64,000 nt of DNA. Origin: Duganella phyllosphaerae. GTDB lineage: Bacteria > Pseudomonadota > Gammaproteobacteria > Burkholderiales > Burkholderiaceae_D. The notes beneath the pieces were generated by a model. The model did not search any database. It worked only from the letters and a program-made list of their open reading frames with translations, and had not been told where the DNA came from. The stretch spans positions 90,396 through 154,395 of the forward strand of contig NZ_LROM01000077.1 in assembly GCF_001758785.1 (NCBI RefSeq), in the 5' to 3' direction. Below, one piece after another: positions 42,132 to 50,855 of this stretch. How positions within the stretch are numbered: the stretch's first letter is position 1; each line of letters starts with the position of its first letter. Made by a program: the position numbers and the translations under genes.

Positions 42132-43583
42132 ATGGCAATATCCAAACGACTCCGTCCTAGGCGCCAGCATGGCGTGACCGCGATCATGTTCATCATGAGC
42201 ATGCTGGGCGTCGTGGTGTTCAGCGGCATGGCGCTGGACCTGGTACTGGTCCACCATCGCCGCCAGGAACTCGATTTGGCCGCGCGCATGGTAGCGCTGG
42301 CGGCCGCCCGCCAGCTCAATGGCAGCGCGGCCGGCATCGACAATGCGCTGGTCCGCAGCGCCGAGGTGCTGGCCACGCTGAAATATCGTTATGGCAGGGG
42401 TACGCTGGCGTGGCGCGACGACGTGCTGTCGTTCGGCGCCACCCCCGACGGCGGCTGGGTCGATACCGCCGCCGCCAAGGCGGCGCCGGCCGGCCGAATG
42501 TTCGTGCGCGCCGATACCGCCGGGCTCGATGCCAGCGCCGGCTCGGTTACCCTGTACATCGTCAGCCTGTTGTTCCCGTCGCTGCGGTCGGTGACGGTGG
42601 CGACCACCGCCGTGGCCGGCCGCACCGGCATCGACGTCATGCCGCTGGCGGTATGCGCCATGTCGGAAGTGGCGGGTGCGGCGCGCACCAACCCCGGACC
42701 GCCGGCTACCGTCGAACTGGTGGAGTATGGTTTCCGGCGCGGCGTCGGCTACGATCTGATGCAGCTCAATCCGCACGGTGTGGATCCGGCCAATTTCGTC
42801 ATCCATCCGTTTCGCCGGACCGGTGCGGCCGTCACACCGTTACCGTCGGTAGATTCCCTGGGGCCGCACGTGTGTACCGGCCAGCTGGCCATCACCACGG
42901 TGTTCGGCGGGCCGCTCACGGTGGCGGGACCGTTTCCGTTGTCATCGACCTTCCGCCAGCTCAATTCGCGTTTCAACCAGTACGAAAACAACTTGTGCAC
43001 GTCCGCGACGGCTATCATGGACAGCAACCCCAAGTCCTACGCCCGTAGCGGCGGTGTGCCGTGGATGGCCGCCACGCCTGACCAGCAGGGCGCCCTGGCA
43101 ACCACCATTGGCGGCAAATTGCATACCATTGCCGACCTGGCGGCGCCGCCGGCCGGCACCCAGGCCAAGATGTATGGCCCATTGTGGGCCTATGCCAGGG
43201 CGGTGCGGTTCAGCGCCTGGTCGGCCGGCGCCAACGAACCGACGGCCGGTTACCCGACCTTCGGCCCGGCCGACTGGGCCAGCCTGTACGGGCCGGTCGC
43301 GCCGGTCGCCAAGAGCTATCCCTCCACCACGCCATACCAGAGCACCGGCGGCGCCAACTACGAGCAGCCGCCGCTGGACCAGCTGGGCCTGGCCCATCGT
43401 CGCGTGCTCAACTTGCCGCTGCTGGCCTGCCCGGTGGCCGCTGGCGGCCCCGCGCCCGCGACCGTGCTGGCCATCGGCAAATTCATGATGACGGTACCGG
43501 CCACGGCCACCACGCTGTATGCCGAATTCGGCGGACTGGCGCCCGAGCATACGCTGGGCGGCCCGGTGGAGCTGTTCCGGTGA
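42132..43583 (+). CDS. TadG-like pilus assembly protein
   Basis: This 483-residue protein has the TadG start: a basic RPRRQHGVTAI leader with a hydrophobic segment (IMFIMSMLGVVVFSGMALDLVLVHH) and a pseudopilin-like HRRQELDLAARMVALAAA helix. The remainder is a large exported Ala/Gly/Pro-rich region without a clear domain; I see no obvious von Willebrand motif. TadG-type proteins accompany the Flp/Tad secretion pilus. Here only the TadE-like gene follows and no TadA, TadB, TadC or RcpA gene is in the window. The stop overlaps the next start (GTGA). Confidence 0.7.
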   Translation: MAISKRLRPRRQHGVTAIMFIMSMLGVVVFSGMALDLVLVHHRRQELDLAARMVALAAARQLNGSAAGIDNALVRSAEVLATLKYRYGRGTLAWRDDVLSFGATPDGGWVDTAAAKAAPAGRMFVRADTAGLDASAGSVTLYIVSLLFPSLRSVTVATTAVAGRTGIDVMPLAVCAMSEVAGAARTNPGPPATVELVEYGFRRGVGYDLMQLNPHGVDPANFVIHPFRRTGAAVTPLPSVDSLGPHVCTGQLAITTVFGGPLTVAGPFPLSSTFRQLNSRFNQYENNLCTSATAIMDSNPKSYARSGGVPWMAATPDQQGALATTIGGKLHTIADLAAPPAGTQAKMYGPLWAYARAVRFSAWSAGANEPTAGYPTFGPADWASLYGPVAPVAKSYPSTTPYQSTGGANYEQPPLDQLGLAHRRVLNLPLLACPVAAGGPAPATVLAIGKFMMTVPATATTLYAEFGGLAPEHTLGGPVELFR

Positions 43584-44155
43584 GCGCCAGGCGCAGGGCG
43601 GGCGGCCTGGTCACTGCGGAGTTTTCGCTGGTCCTGGTGCTGTTCCTGACCATGACTTTCGGCGTGCTGGAAGTGGGGCGCGCCATGTACATGTTCAACG
43701 TGCTGCACATGGTGACGCAGCGTGCTGCGCTGGCGGCCGCCAATGCCGACTTTTCCGATCCGGAGGCCATGGCGGCGGTGCGGCGGTATGCCGTGATGCG
43801 CAGCACACCCGGCGCCCTGATCATGGGCGCCCCGGTCACCGATGACCATGTGCGTATCGACTACCTGTCGCTGGCGGGAGCGGCCGGCAAGGCCATGGTG
43901 CCCATCGCGGCCGGCGGCATGCCGGCGTGCCCGGTGAACAACCGTATCGCCTGCATGCACGATCCGAACGGCGCCGCCTGCATCCGGCTGGTGCGGGTAC
44001 GGATCTGCGATCCCGCCGATACCGGCACCTGCCGCCACACCGCCTACCGCACCATGTTCCCGCTGGTGCGGCTTCCCCTCCAGTTGCCGCTGGCATCGAC
44101 GATTGCCGGCGCCGAGACGCTGGGTGCAATGCCGGGCGACGGACCTTGCCAGTGA
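43580..44155 (+). CDS. TadE-like pseudopilin
   Basis: This 191-residue protein has a short basic leader (RRRAGGLVTAEFSLVLVLFL) with Glu at the fifth or sixth residue of the hydrophobic segment, as in TadE pseudopilins. It continues GVLEVGRAMYMFNVLHMVTQRAALAAANA. The rest carries four or more cysteines (CPVNNRIACMHD, CIRLVRVRICD, CRHT) that probably form disulfides outside the membrane. The start is GTG at 43580, overlapping the preceding TGA; the frame open upstream is only read-through of the other gene. Confidence 0.78.
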   Translation: MSARRRAGGLVTAEFSLVLVLFLTMTFGVLEVGRAMYMFNVLHMVTQRAALAAANADFSDPEAMAAVRRYAVMRSTPGALIMGAPVTDDHVRIDYLSLAGAAGKAMVPIAAGGMPACPVNNRIACMHDPNGAACIRLVRVRICDPADTGTCRHTAYRTMFPLVRLPLQLPLASTIAGAETLGAMPGDGPCQ

Positions 44156-44187
44156 TGGCCGCGCGGTCGTCCTAGCACCAGGTCCTG

Positions 44188-44580
44188 CTAGAGCGGCAGC
44201 CTGGCGATCACCTTGATCTCGAACTGGAAGCCGTATAACCACGTCACGCCCACCCCGGTCAGCGTCGGGTAGGGCGCCTCGCCCCAGTACTGCGGCACCA
44301 CCTGCCACACCTTCTCGAAATTCTCTTCCGGGTTTACCAGGAACACGGTGACGTCCACCACGTCATCGAAAGTGCAGCCGGCAGCCGCCAGCACCGCGTT
44401 CAGATTTTCGAACGCCAGGTGCACTTGCGCGAGCAGGTCAGGCTCGGGCGAACCGTCCTGGCGGCTGCCCACCTGGCCCGAGACGAACAGCAAGCCATTG
44501 GCCCGCACCGCCGGCGAATACCGGTTACGCTCATACAAAGCCCGGCGTCCTGCCGGGAATACCACGTCACGCTGGTTCAT
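44188..44580 (-). CDS. RidA-family protein (YjgF/UK114)
   Basis: This 130-residue RidA-type protein contains ANGLLFVSGQVG, LAQVHLAFENLNAVLAAAGC, DDVVDVTVFLVNPEENFEKV and GVGVTWLYGFQFEIKVIARL. RidA hydrolyses reactive 2-aminoacrylate and related imines. Here the usual active-site Arg of the IEIEA-like C-terminal strand (consensus R-x-x-V) is not obvious because the region reads GVTWLYGFQFEIK; this suggests a RidA subgroup with another activity. It diverges from a LysR gene over 105 bases. Confidence 0.87.
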   Translation of the reverse strand: MNQRDVVFPAGRRALYERNRYSPAVRANGLLFVSGQVGSRQDGSPEPDLLAQVHLAFENLNAVLAAAGCTFDDVVDVTVFLVNPEENFEKVWQVVPQYWGEAPYPTLTGVGVTWLYGFQFEIKVIARLPL

Positions 44581-44685
44581 GTCGACCTCCTTGAATAAGG
44601 CGCCATTGTGCGGTTCCCCGCTTGTTTGATAAACGGCGATAATGCTGCATCACTGTTTGTCATAGCCAAATAATAAGGAGTGCCC

Positions 44686-45609
44686 ATGGACAGGTTCGAG
44701 GCCATGCAAGCCTATGCGCGCGTGGTGGAAGCAGGCAGTTTTACGCGCGCGGCCGCCACCCTGGGCATCAGCCGCACCAGCGTGACGCAGCTGGTGCAAC
44801 AGCTGGAGGCGCACCTGAAGGTCAAGCTGCTCCACCGCACCACGCGCCAGGTGAACGTTACCGCCGACGGCGCCGTGTACTACGAACGCGTGATCCGCCT
44901 GCTGGCCGATCTCGATGACACCGAGGCCAGCCTGTCGAGCGCCTCGGCCCAGCCGCGCGGCAAGCTCAAGGTCGATGTTCCGAGTCCGCTGGCGCGCATG
45001 ATCCTGATGCCGGCGCTGCCCGATTTCCACGCCCGCTATCCCGACCTGCAGATCGACATGGGCGTGAGCGACCGCGCCATCGACATCATTGGCGAGAACG
45101 TCGATTGCGTGGTGCGCGGCGGCGTGCTTACCGACCAGTCCCTGAAGGCGCGCCACGTGGGCGACCTGCACCTGGGCTTGTACGCGGCGCCGTCGTACCT
45201 GGCGCGCGCCGGTACGCCCGCCCATCCGCGCGACCTGGAAGGCACCCACCACCGCATCGTCGGCTTCCTGTGGGGCCGTGCCGGCAAGACCTACCCGGTG
45301 GCGATGGCGCGCGGCGCCGAGCATCTCGACATCGGCGGCCGGTACGTGGTGGCGGTCGATGACGGCAACGCCTATCTGGCAGCCGGGCTGGCCGGCATGG
45401 GCGTGCTATGGCTGCCGCACTACATGGCGCGGCCGCACCTGGCCGGAGGTGAGCTGGTGGCGCTGTTCGGCGAATGGCAACTGGCGCCGATGCCGCTGCA
45501 CGTGGCTTACGCCCCCAACCGCTACGTCAGCACCCGGCTGCGCGTGTTCATCGACTGGGTGGCGGAGTTGATGGCGGTACACGCGCCGGTCATGCGGCCG
45601 CCGATTTAG
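44686..45609 (+). CDS. LysR-family transcriptional regulator
   Basis: This 307-residue LysR protein has an N-terminal winged helix-turn-helix (MQAYARVVEAGSFTRAAATLGISRTSVTQLVQQLE) and a periplasmic-binding-fold effector domain from about residue 92 (GKLKVDVPSPLARMILMPALPDFHARYP). The sequence is of the DmlR/AaeR-like group. The ATG at 44686 is five bases after ATAAGGAG; an alternative GTG at 44680 overlaps that site. It diverges from the RidA gene, which is the most likely target. Confidence 0.92.
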   Translation: MDRFEAMQAYARVVEAGSFTRAAATLGISRTSVTQLVQQLEAHLKVKLLHRTTRQVNVTADGAVYYERVIRLLADLDDTEASLSSASAQPRGKLKVDVPSPLARMILMPALPDFHARYPDLQIDMGVSDRAIDIIGENVDCVVRGGVLTDQSLKARHVGDLHLGLYAAPSYLARAGTPAHPRDLEGTHHRIVGFLWGRAGKTYPVAMARGAEHLDIGGRYVVAVDDGNAYLAAGLAGMGVLWLPHYMARPHLAGGELVALFGEWQLAPMPLHVAYAPNRYVSTRLRVFIDWVAELMAVHAPVMRPPI

Positions 45610-45626
45610 TCAGACTGCCTTCAAAG

Positions 45627-46991
45627 CTACTTTGCCACCTGCGCGGCCAGCCAGCGCTCGATGGTGGCGCGGTGTTCGGGCGTGGTCAGGTGCACCTGCT
45701 GCGGATCGAGCACGATCTCGCGCGGCGCGGTGATCACGTTGAAGGCGGCCAGGGTGGACGTGGGCGGCGTCACCATGTCGTTGAATCCGGCGTAGTACAG
45801 CCCTGGCGCGCGCAGGCGGCGGGCAAAGTTGACGGTGTCGTAGTAGGAGCTGGTGACCAGCTTCGCGTCCGACAGCAGGTCCTGCCCTTGGCCGAGGACA
45901 TCCGGGCGAAACAGTCCGGGCCAGCCGCCGGCGCGCCCGTCCAGGTAGCCGGTAACATCGCTGTACGCCGGATACGAGGCGACGGTGGCGGTCACGCGTG
46001 GATCGAGTGCGCTGGCCATGATGGCCAGCTGGCCACCCTGGCTGCCGCCTTGCGCCACCAGGTTTTTGCCATCCCACTTGGGATGCCGGGCCAGGTAGTC
46101 GAGCGCGCGCAGGGCGCCCAGGTACACGCGCCGATAGTAATAGGTATGGGCGTTGTCGAGGTTATAGCGATTGTAGCTCTCCAGCGCGCCGATGTTGAGC
46201 TGCTCGTACAATTCGTCGGGCAGGTTGACCGGAATGCCGTGGATGCCGATTTGCAGTGTGATATAGCCCTTGGCCGCCATCTCCGGCGTGCCCTTGTAGC
46301 CGCGCACCCCGGCGCCCGGCACTTGCAGAACGGCCGGATAGGGCCCGGCGCCGCGCGGCACAGACAGCACGCCGTAGATGCGCGTGGGCCGTCCGCCGGG
46401 CGGCTGCGCCACGTTCTGGAAACTCAGGTACGACACTTCCACCTGTGCGGTCGACAGCGCCGGCGCGGGCGTGAGCATAAACTGCGGCTCGACCGCAGCC
46501 AGCGCGCGCTTCTGCGCCTGCCAGAACTGGTCGAAGTCGGCCGGCTCCTGTTGCACCGGCACGATTTTTTCCGGGCTGAAAGCAGCGGTGGCGCGGCCCT
46601 CCTGGACCTTGCCCTGCACGGTGGCCTTGACCAGCAGCCGCACGAAGCCCGGCCGCGTGGGCGCCGGCGCCGACAGGCGCAAACCCTGTTCAGGTACCAG
46701 CGCCGTGCGCTCGGTACCTTCGATCATGTCCGGCCCCAGGCGATAAGTGATGGCAACGCCTTCGGCCGGGTAGGGCTTCAGGTTGAACTTGACACTGAAG
46801 GTGGCGGCATCGCCGACCTGGTAAGTCCAGGTCGGCCGGTCGAGTCCCACTAGCAGCACCACGTCGGCAGCGACCACGGGAACGATGGTGGTGCTGGCCG
46901 TAACGCTGGCCCAGGCCGGCGCAGCAACCAACAGGTGGGCACATGCCAGCAGCGTGGCGGCAAGGGGCTTGGAGAAGGTGAGAGGGTTCAT
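45627..46991 (-). CDS. Exported acetylxylan esterase-type alpha/beta hydrolase
   Basis: This 454-residue protein has a signal peptide (cleavage near APAWAS), an N-terminal beta-sandwich-like region at about 30-140 (DRPTWTYQVGDAATFSVKF) and an AXE1/cephalosporin-C-deacetylase-type hydrolase. The nucleophile is Ser317 in GGSQGGQLA, with Asp405 in FNDMVTP and a His in the QQVHLTTPEH end, probably His434 or His440. YPAVLQVPGAGVRGYKGT holds the oxyanion strand. Such enzymes deacetylate xylan or oligosaccharides and antibiotics. It converges on the LysR gene and may be a carbohydrate-active enzyme. Confidence 0.82.
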   Translation of the reverse strand: MNPLTFSKPLAATLLACAHLLVAAPAWASVTASTTIVPVVAADVVLLVGLDRPTWTYQVGDAATFSVKFNLKPYPAEGVAITYRLGPDMIEGTERTALVPEQGLRLSAPAPTRPGFVRLLVKATVQGKVQEGRATAAFSPEKIVPVQQEPADFDQFWQAQKRALAAVEPQFMLTPAPALSTAQVEVSYLSFQNVAQPPGGRPTRIYGVLSVPRGAGPYPAVLQVPGAGVRGYKGTPEMAAKGYITLQIGIHGIPVNLPDELYEQLNIGALESYNRYNLDNAHTYYYRRVYLGALRALDYLARHPKWDGKNLVAQGGSQGGQLAIMASALDPRVTATVASYPAYSDVTGYLDGRAGGWPGLFRPDVLGQGQDLLSDAKLVTSSYYDTVNFARRLRAPGLYYAGFNDMVTPPTSTLAAFNVITAPREIVLDPQQVHLTTPEHRATIERWLAAQVAK

Positions 46992-47096
46992 GCCGAAATA
47001 GTAGCGGCTGATGTCCCCCTGATTGCAGGAACGCTACGAACAATCACCATTTTGAGCACAGCTGTCACGCATATCCGGACTGGCGCGGTACGGCAC

Positions 47097-47118
47097 TAAT
47101 GAGATATTATTCTCATTA
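47097..47118. promoter_or_regulatory. Fur-box-like palindrome upstream of the ABC transporter operon
   Basis: TAATGAGA and TCTCATTA form perfect 8-base arms around TATTAT. The palindrome resembles the Fur box, with half-sites of the ATGAGA type known in iron-regulated promoters. It lies about 60 bases before the GTG of the ATPase gene, a normal position for repression, in the 184-base gap with the divergent esterase gene. Confidence 0.5.
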
Positions 47119-47175
47119 ATAAACGCAACCATGTTGCGATTGTAGGTATCATCCCCATCCGATCAGGAGAATTGC

Positions 47176-47976
47176 GTGACCATCGACAGTCTTCATCCGC
47201 CCGTGCAGGGCCGCACAGCCGGCAAAGCAGGCAATCAACCGGTGCTCGACGCCGTCGGCGTGGTCGCCGGTTACGGCGGCAAGACCATTTTGCAGCGGCT
47301 CGATTTGCAGGTGCGCGCGGGCGAGATTTATGCGCTGCTGGGCGCCAATGGCGCCGGCAAGACCACCACCGTCAGCCTGTTCCTCGGCTTTGTCGCACCG
47401 GTCGCCGGCACGGTCAAGGTCAGCGGTTTCGACCCCGTCACGGAACCGGCGCAGGCGCGCCGCCACCTGGCCTATATCCCGGAAAACGTCGCGCTCTACG
47501 AGCACCTGACGGCGCGCGAAAACGTCGGCTACCTGCTGCACCTGGCCGGCCAGCAGGAGGACCCCGCCGCCATCGATCAGGCGCTCGCTGCCGCCGGCCT
47601 CGATGCGGCCGCGTTCGACCGTCGCGTGGCCGGTTTCTCCAAGGGCATGCGGCAGAAGGTGGCGATCGGGCTGGCGCTGGCGCGCAAAGTGCCGGCGCTG
47701 CTGCTCGACGAACCGACTTCCGGCCTCGATCCGCAAGCTACTTCCGAATTCAACCGCCTGCTGGGCGTGCTGCGCGCCCAGGGCGTGGCGATCCTGATGG
47801 TGACCCACGACCTGCTCAGCGCCGCTGACGTGGCCGACCGCATCGGTTTCCTGGAAGCGGGGCGCCTGCGCGAGGAAGTGGCCGCCGCCGGCGACGACCG
47901 CTTCGACGTGCGCGCACTGCATCGCCGTTATGCTGCCCAGTCGGCAACCTCGGCACCCTCGGCAGAGGCAGCGTGA
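47176..47976 (+). CDS. ABC transporter ATP-binding protein (CcmA/NosF type)
   Basis: This 266-residue ATPase has Walker A LLGANGAGKTTT, the signature FSKGMRQKVAIG, Walker B LLLDEPTSGLD and the switch His in LMVTHD. It is of the multidrug/NosF class, whose permeases are separate. The GTG start at 47176 has an AGGAGA site. The stop overlaps the next GTG. The two following genes encode the DUF3526 membrane subunits. A Fur-like palindrome upstream suggests metal control. Confidence 0.92.
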   Translation: MTIDSLHPPVQGRTAGKAGNQPVLDAVGVVAGYGGKTILQRLDLQVRAGEIYALLGANGAGKTTTVSLFLGFVAPVAGTVKVSGFDPVTEPAQARRHLAYIPENVALYEHLTARENVGYLLHLAGQQEDPAAIDQALAAAGLDAAAFDRRVAGFSKGMRQKVAIGLALARKVPALLLDEPTSGLDPQATSEFNRLLGVLRAQGVAILMVTHDLLSAADVADRIGFLEAGRLREEVAAAGDDRFDVRALHRRYAAQSATSAPSAEAA

Positions 47977-49415
47977 CCATGGCGACCTCCCTGATCACCC
48001 GCATCGCCCGCGAGGAATGGCGCGTGCTGGTACGCGACCGCGCTGCCGTCGTCGGCCTGTTGCTGTTGACGGTGCTGATGTGCGTTGCGGCGCTCACCGC
48101 GTACGAGCAGCAGCGCGGCGCGAACGCCGAGCGGGCGCGCTACCAGGCGCAATCGAACCACGAGTTCCAGGCCCAGCCCGACCGCCACCCGCACCGCATG
48201 GTCCACTACGGCCATTTCCTGTTCCGGCCTGTCAATCCGCTGGCCGCGTTCGACCCCGGTATCGACGGCTATACCGGCAGCACGCTGTTCGTCGAAGGGC
48301 ACCAGCAAAACAGCGCCAACTTCGGTGACGTGCGCCAGACTTCGCTGCTGCTGCGCTTCGGCCAGTTGACGCCCGCCTTCGTGTTGCAGGTGCTGGCGCC
48401 GTTGCTGCTGGTGTTCTTCGGCCACGCGGCGGTGGCGCGCGAGCGCGAATCGGGCACCTTGCGGGTGCTGCTGGCGCAGGGTGTGGCCAGCCGCCAGCTG
48501 GTGCTGGGCAAGCTGCTGGCGTTATGCGGCTTCACGGCCCTGATGCTGCTGCCGGCGCTGGCCGGCCTGGCCTGGATGGCGGCCAGCGGCCATGCGCCCT
48601 GGTTGCCGGTGCTGTTGCTGGCGGCCGGCTATACCGGCTGGCTGCTGTTGTGGTCGGTTGGCGTGGTGCTGGTGTCCACCGTGCTCGCACGCGGCCGCGA
48701 CGCCTTGCTGGTGCTGCTGGCCGCGTGGGCGGTGGCAGTGATCCTGTTGCCGCGCTGGGTACCCGATGCGGCCAACAATGCCGTGGCGCTGCCCACGCGC
48801 TATGAGAACGTGATCAACGTGCAGCGCGACTACCTGGCGCTGGGCGACTCGCATAATCCTGCCGATCCGAAATTTGCCGCCTTCCGCGACAGCCTGCTCA
48901 AACAATACAACGTCACCCGCGTGGAAGATTTGCCGGTCAACCTGAAGGGACTGGTGAGCATGGAAGGCGAGCGCCGCTCGACCGAACTGTTCAACCGCTA
49001 TGCCGCGTCCACCATGGACCGCCAGGAAGAACAGAGCCGCCTGATCGATCACGCCGGCTGGCTCAGTCCCGCGCTGGCGCTGCGGCGCCTGTCGATGACG
49101 GCGTCCGGCACCGACCTGGCCAGCTTTCGCAGCTTCCTCGAGCAGGGCGAAGCCTATCGCTACGCGCTGATCCAGGGGCTCAACAAGCTGCACGCGGAAG
49201 AAGTGCACTATGCCGACGACGGCAAGGCCGGCAAGGAAAACCGTATTTCGAATGCCCACTGGCAGGGCTTCCCGCCGTTCCCTTACCGCCAGGCGCAGGT
49301 CGATGAAATCCTGGTGCGCGCCGCACCTGCGGGCGCCGCGCTGGTGCTGTGGATACTGGCATTGACCGGGCTGACCTGGTGGCTTGCCGGTCGCCTGGGG
49401 AGGGCCGTGCGTTGA
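47973..49415 (+). CDS. ABC permease of the DUF3526 family (subunit 1)
   Basis: This 480-residue membrane protein has an N-terminal hydrophobic segment at about 22-42, a large external loop (about 45-135), five membrane segments in the middle (about 140-260), a second large loop (about 265-445) and a last membrane segment near 455-475. The E-R-E-S-G-T-L-R-V-L-L loop (RERESGTLRVLLAQG) is the usual coupling helix of this permease class. The start overlaps the ATPase stop (GTGA); ATG 47979 is an alternative. The substrate is unknown. Confidence 0.85.
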   Translation: MTMATSLITRIAREEWRVLVRDRAAVVGLLLLTVLMCVAALTAYEQQRGANAERARYQAQSNHEFQAQPDRHPHRMVHYGHFLFRPVNPLAAFDPGIDGYTGSTLFVEGHQQNSANFGDVRQTSLLLRFGQLTPAFVLQVLAPLLLVFFGHAAVARERESGTLRVLLAQGVASRQLVLGKLLALCGFTALMLLPALAGLAWMAASGHAPWLPVLLLAAGYTGWLLLWSVGVVLVSTVLARGRDALLVLLAAWAVAVILLPRWVPDAANNAVALPTRYENVINVQRDYLALGDSHNPADPKFAAFRDSLLKQYNVTRVEDLPVNLKGLVSMEGERRSTELFNRYAASTMDRQEEQSRLIDHAGWLSPALALRRLSMTASGTDLASFRSFLEQGEAYRYALIQGLNKLHAEEVHYADDGKAGKENRISNAHWQGFPPFPYRQAQVDEILVRAAPAGAALVLWILALTGLTWWLAGRLGRAVR

Positions 49416-50788
49416 ACCTGCTCACCAATTGGCTGTCTTTTGAATGGCGCCTGATCGTCCGCTCACGCCTGTCGGTCGTGGCCTTGCTGCTGTTGCTGCT
49501 GTTGTCGGCCCTGTCGGTGTGGTCCGGTGTGCAGGAAGTGGCGCGCCAGCGCGCCACCATCGCCCGGCTGGCGACTTTGCAGGCGCAGGACAGCGCCGTG
49601 GCCACCACCCGCAACGCCACCGGCGGCGATGCCGGCAGCGCCGCCTACTACACCTTCCACCATACCTGGGATGCGCCCACCGACGCCGCCTTCCTGGCGC
49701 TGGGCCTGCGCGACGTCGCGCCCTATGCGCTGCGCATCCGCGCGCTGGGTCTGCAGGCGCAGCTCTACGAGGGTGAAAGCTTCAACCCCGAGGTGGCGCT
49801 GCCGGGCCGTTTCGATTTCGCCTTTGTGCTGATCTATCTGTCGCCGCTGTTCGTGATCGCGCTGCTGCACGACCTGGTCTCGAGCGAGCGGCAGTCGGGC
49901 CGGCTGCGGATGCTGGCCGCCATGCCCGATGGCGCCCGCCTGTGGCGCCGGCGGGTGGCGCTGCGCTTTGCGCTGTTGCTGGCCTGCCTGGTCTTGCCGG
50001 TACTGGCAGGGGCGCTGTGGACAGGACTGGGCGTGGCGGCAATCGCCATCGTGCTGGCGGTGGCGGCCAGTTACCTGGCGTGCTGGATCGGCGTGTCGCT
50101 GCTGATCGGCGCGCGCGGGCGGCGCTCCGTCACCAACGCCACCGCGCTGATGGGCGTGTGGGCGGTACTGACGCTGGTGCTGCCCACGCTGGCCAACGTC
50201 GTGCTTACCCGCGCAATCCCCGTGCACCAGGGCGTGGACCTGATGCTGGCGCAGCGCCAGACCGTGCACGGCGCCTGGGAAGTGCCGCGTGCCGAGACCA
50301 TGCGCAAGTTCTACCTGAACCACCCTCAATGGCGCGACAGCGCACCGCTGCCGGTGGGCTTTCACTGGAAATGGTATTTTGCGTTCCACCAGCTCGGTGA
50401 CGAAAGCGTGGCCGGCCAGGTGGCGCAGTACCGCGCCGGGCTGATGGCGCGCCAGCAGTGGACCGAGCGCCTGGGGTGGGTACTGCCCGGCGTGGGCGTG
50501 CAGGCGGTGCTGCACCGGCTGGCAGCCACCGACTTGCCCGCGCAGTTGGCGTACCAGCAGCGCATCACCGGCTTCCATGAAGCGCTGCGCAATTTCTATT
50601 ACGGCTACCTGTTCACCGAGAAGCCGTTCGGACCCGCGCAGGCGGCGCAGCAGCCGGTGTTCGAGCCGGCGGCGGACGCTGCGCCGGCGCCGTGGCGGGC
50701 GGCGGGGGCGGTATGCCTGGTCGCGTGGCTGGTGTTTGCGGCCGGAATATGGCGGCTGGCGCGCATAAAAGCCGGCGCCGAACGCTGA
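49412..50788 (+). CDS. ABC permease of the DUF3526 family (subunit 2)
   Basis: This 458-residue membrane protein has the same plan as the previous gene: a first segment at about 20-40, a long external loop, the SSERQSGRLRMLAAMPDG coupling loop, a cluster of membrane helices at about 150-265, a second loop and a last helix near 430-450. It is a paralogue, and the pair probably forms a heterodimer with two copies of the ATPase. TTG at 49412 overlaps the preceding TGA (TTGA) and gives an appropriate start; the open frame upstream is not conserved. Confidence 0.83.
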   Translation: MNLLTNWLSFEWRLIVRSRLSVVALLLLLLLSALSVWSGVQEVARQRATIARLATLQAQDSAVATTRNATGGDAGSAAYYTFHHTWDAPTDAAFLALGLRDVAPYALRIRALGLQAQLYEGESFNPEVALPGRFDFAFVLIYLSPLFVIALLHDLVSSERQSGRLRMLAAMPDGARLWRRRVALRFALLLACLVLPVLAGALWTGLGVAAIAIVLAVAASYLACWIGVSLLIGARGRRSVTNATALMGVWAVLTLVLPTLANVVLTRAIPVHQGVDLMLAQRQTVHGAWEVPRAETMRKFYLNHPQWRDSAPLPVGFHWKWYFAFHQLGDESVAGQVAQYRAGLMARQQWTERLGWVLPGVGVQAVLHRLAATDLPAQLAYQQRITGFHEALRNFYYGYLFTEKPFGPAQAAQQPVFEPAADAAPAPWRAAGAVCLVAWLVFAAGIWRLARIKAGAER

Positions 50789-50855
50789 TCGGAAGCACTT
50801 ATCGGTCACTTTGTTTTATACTGCCACCCCGCGTTGGGTTGAATAGGGATGGCAG

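Noticed and set aside
44172..44191. Short inverted repeat (CTAGCA/TGCTAG) after the TadE gene as a terminator
   Set aside because: Only six paired bases, interior mismatches, no T-run, and it includes the ridA stop codon.
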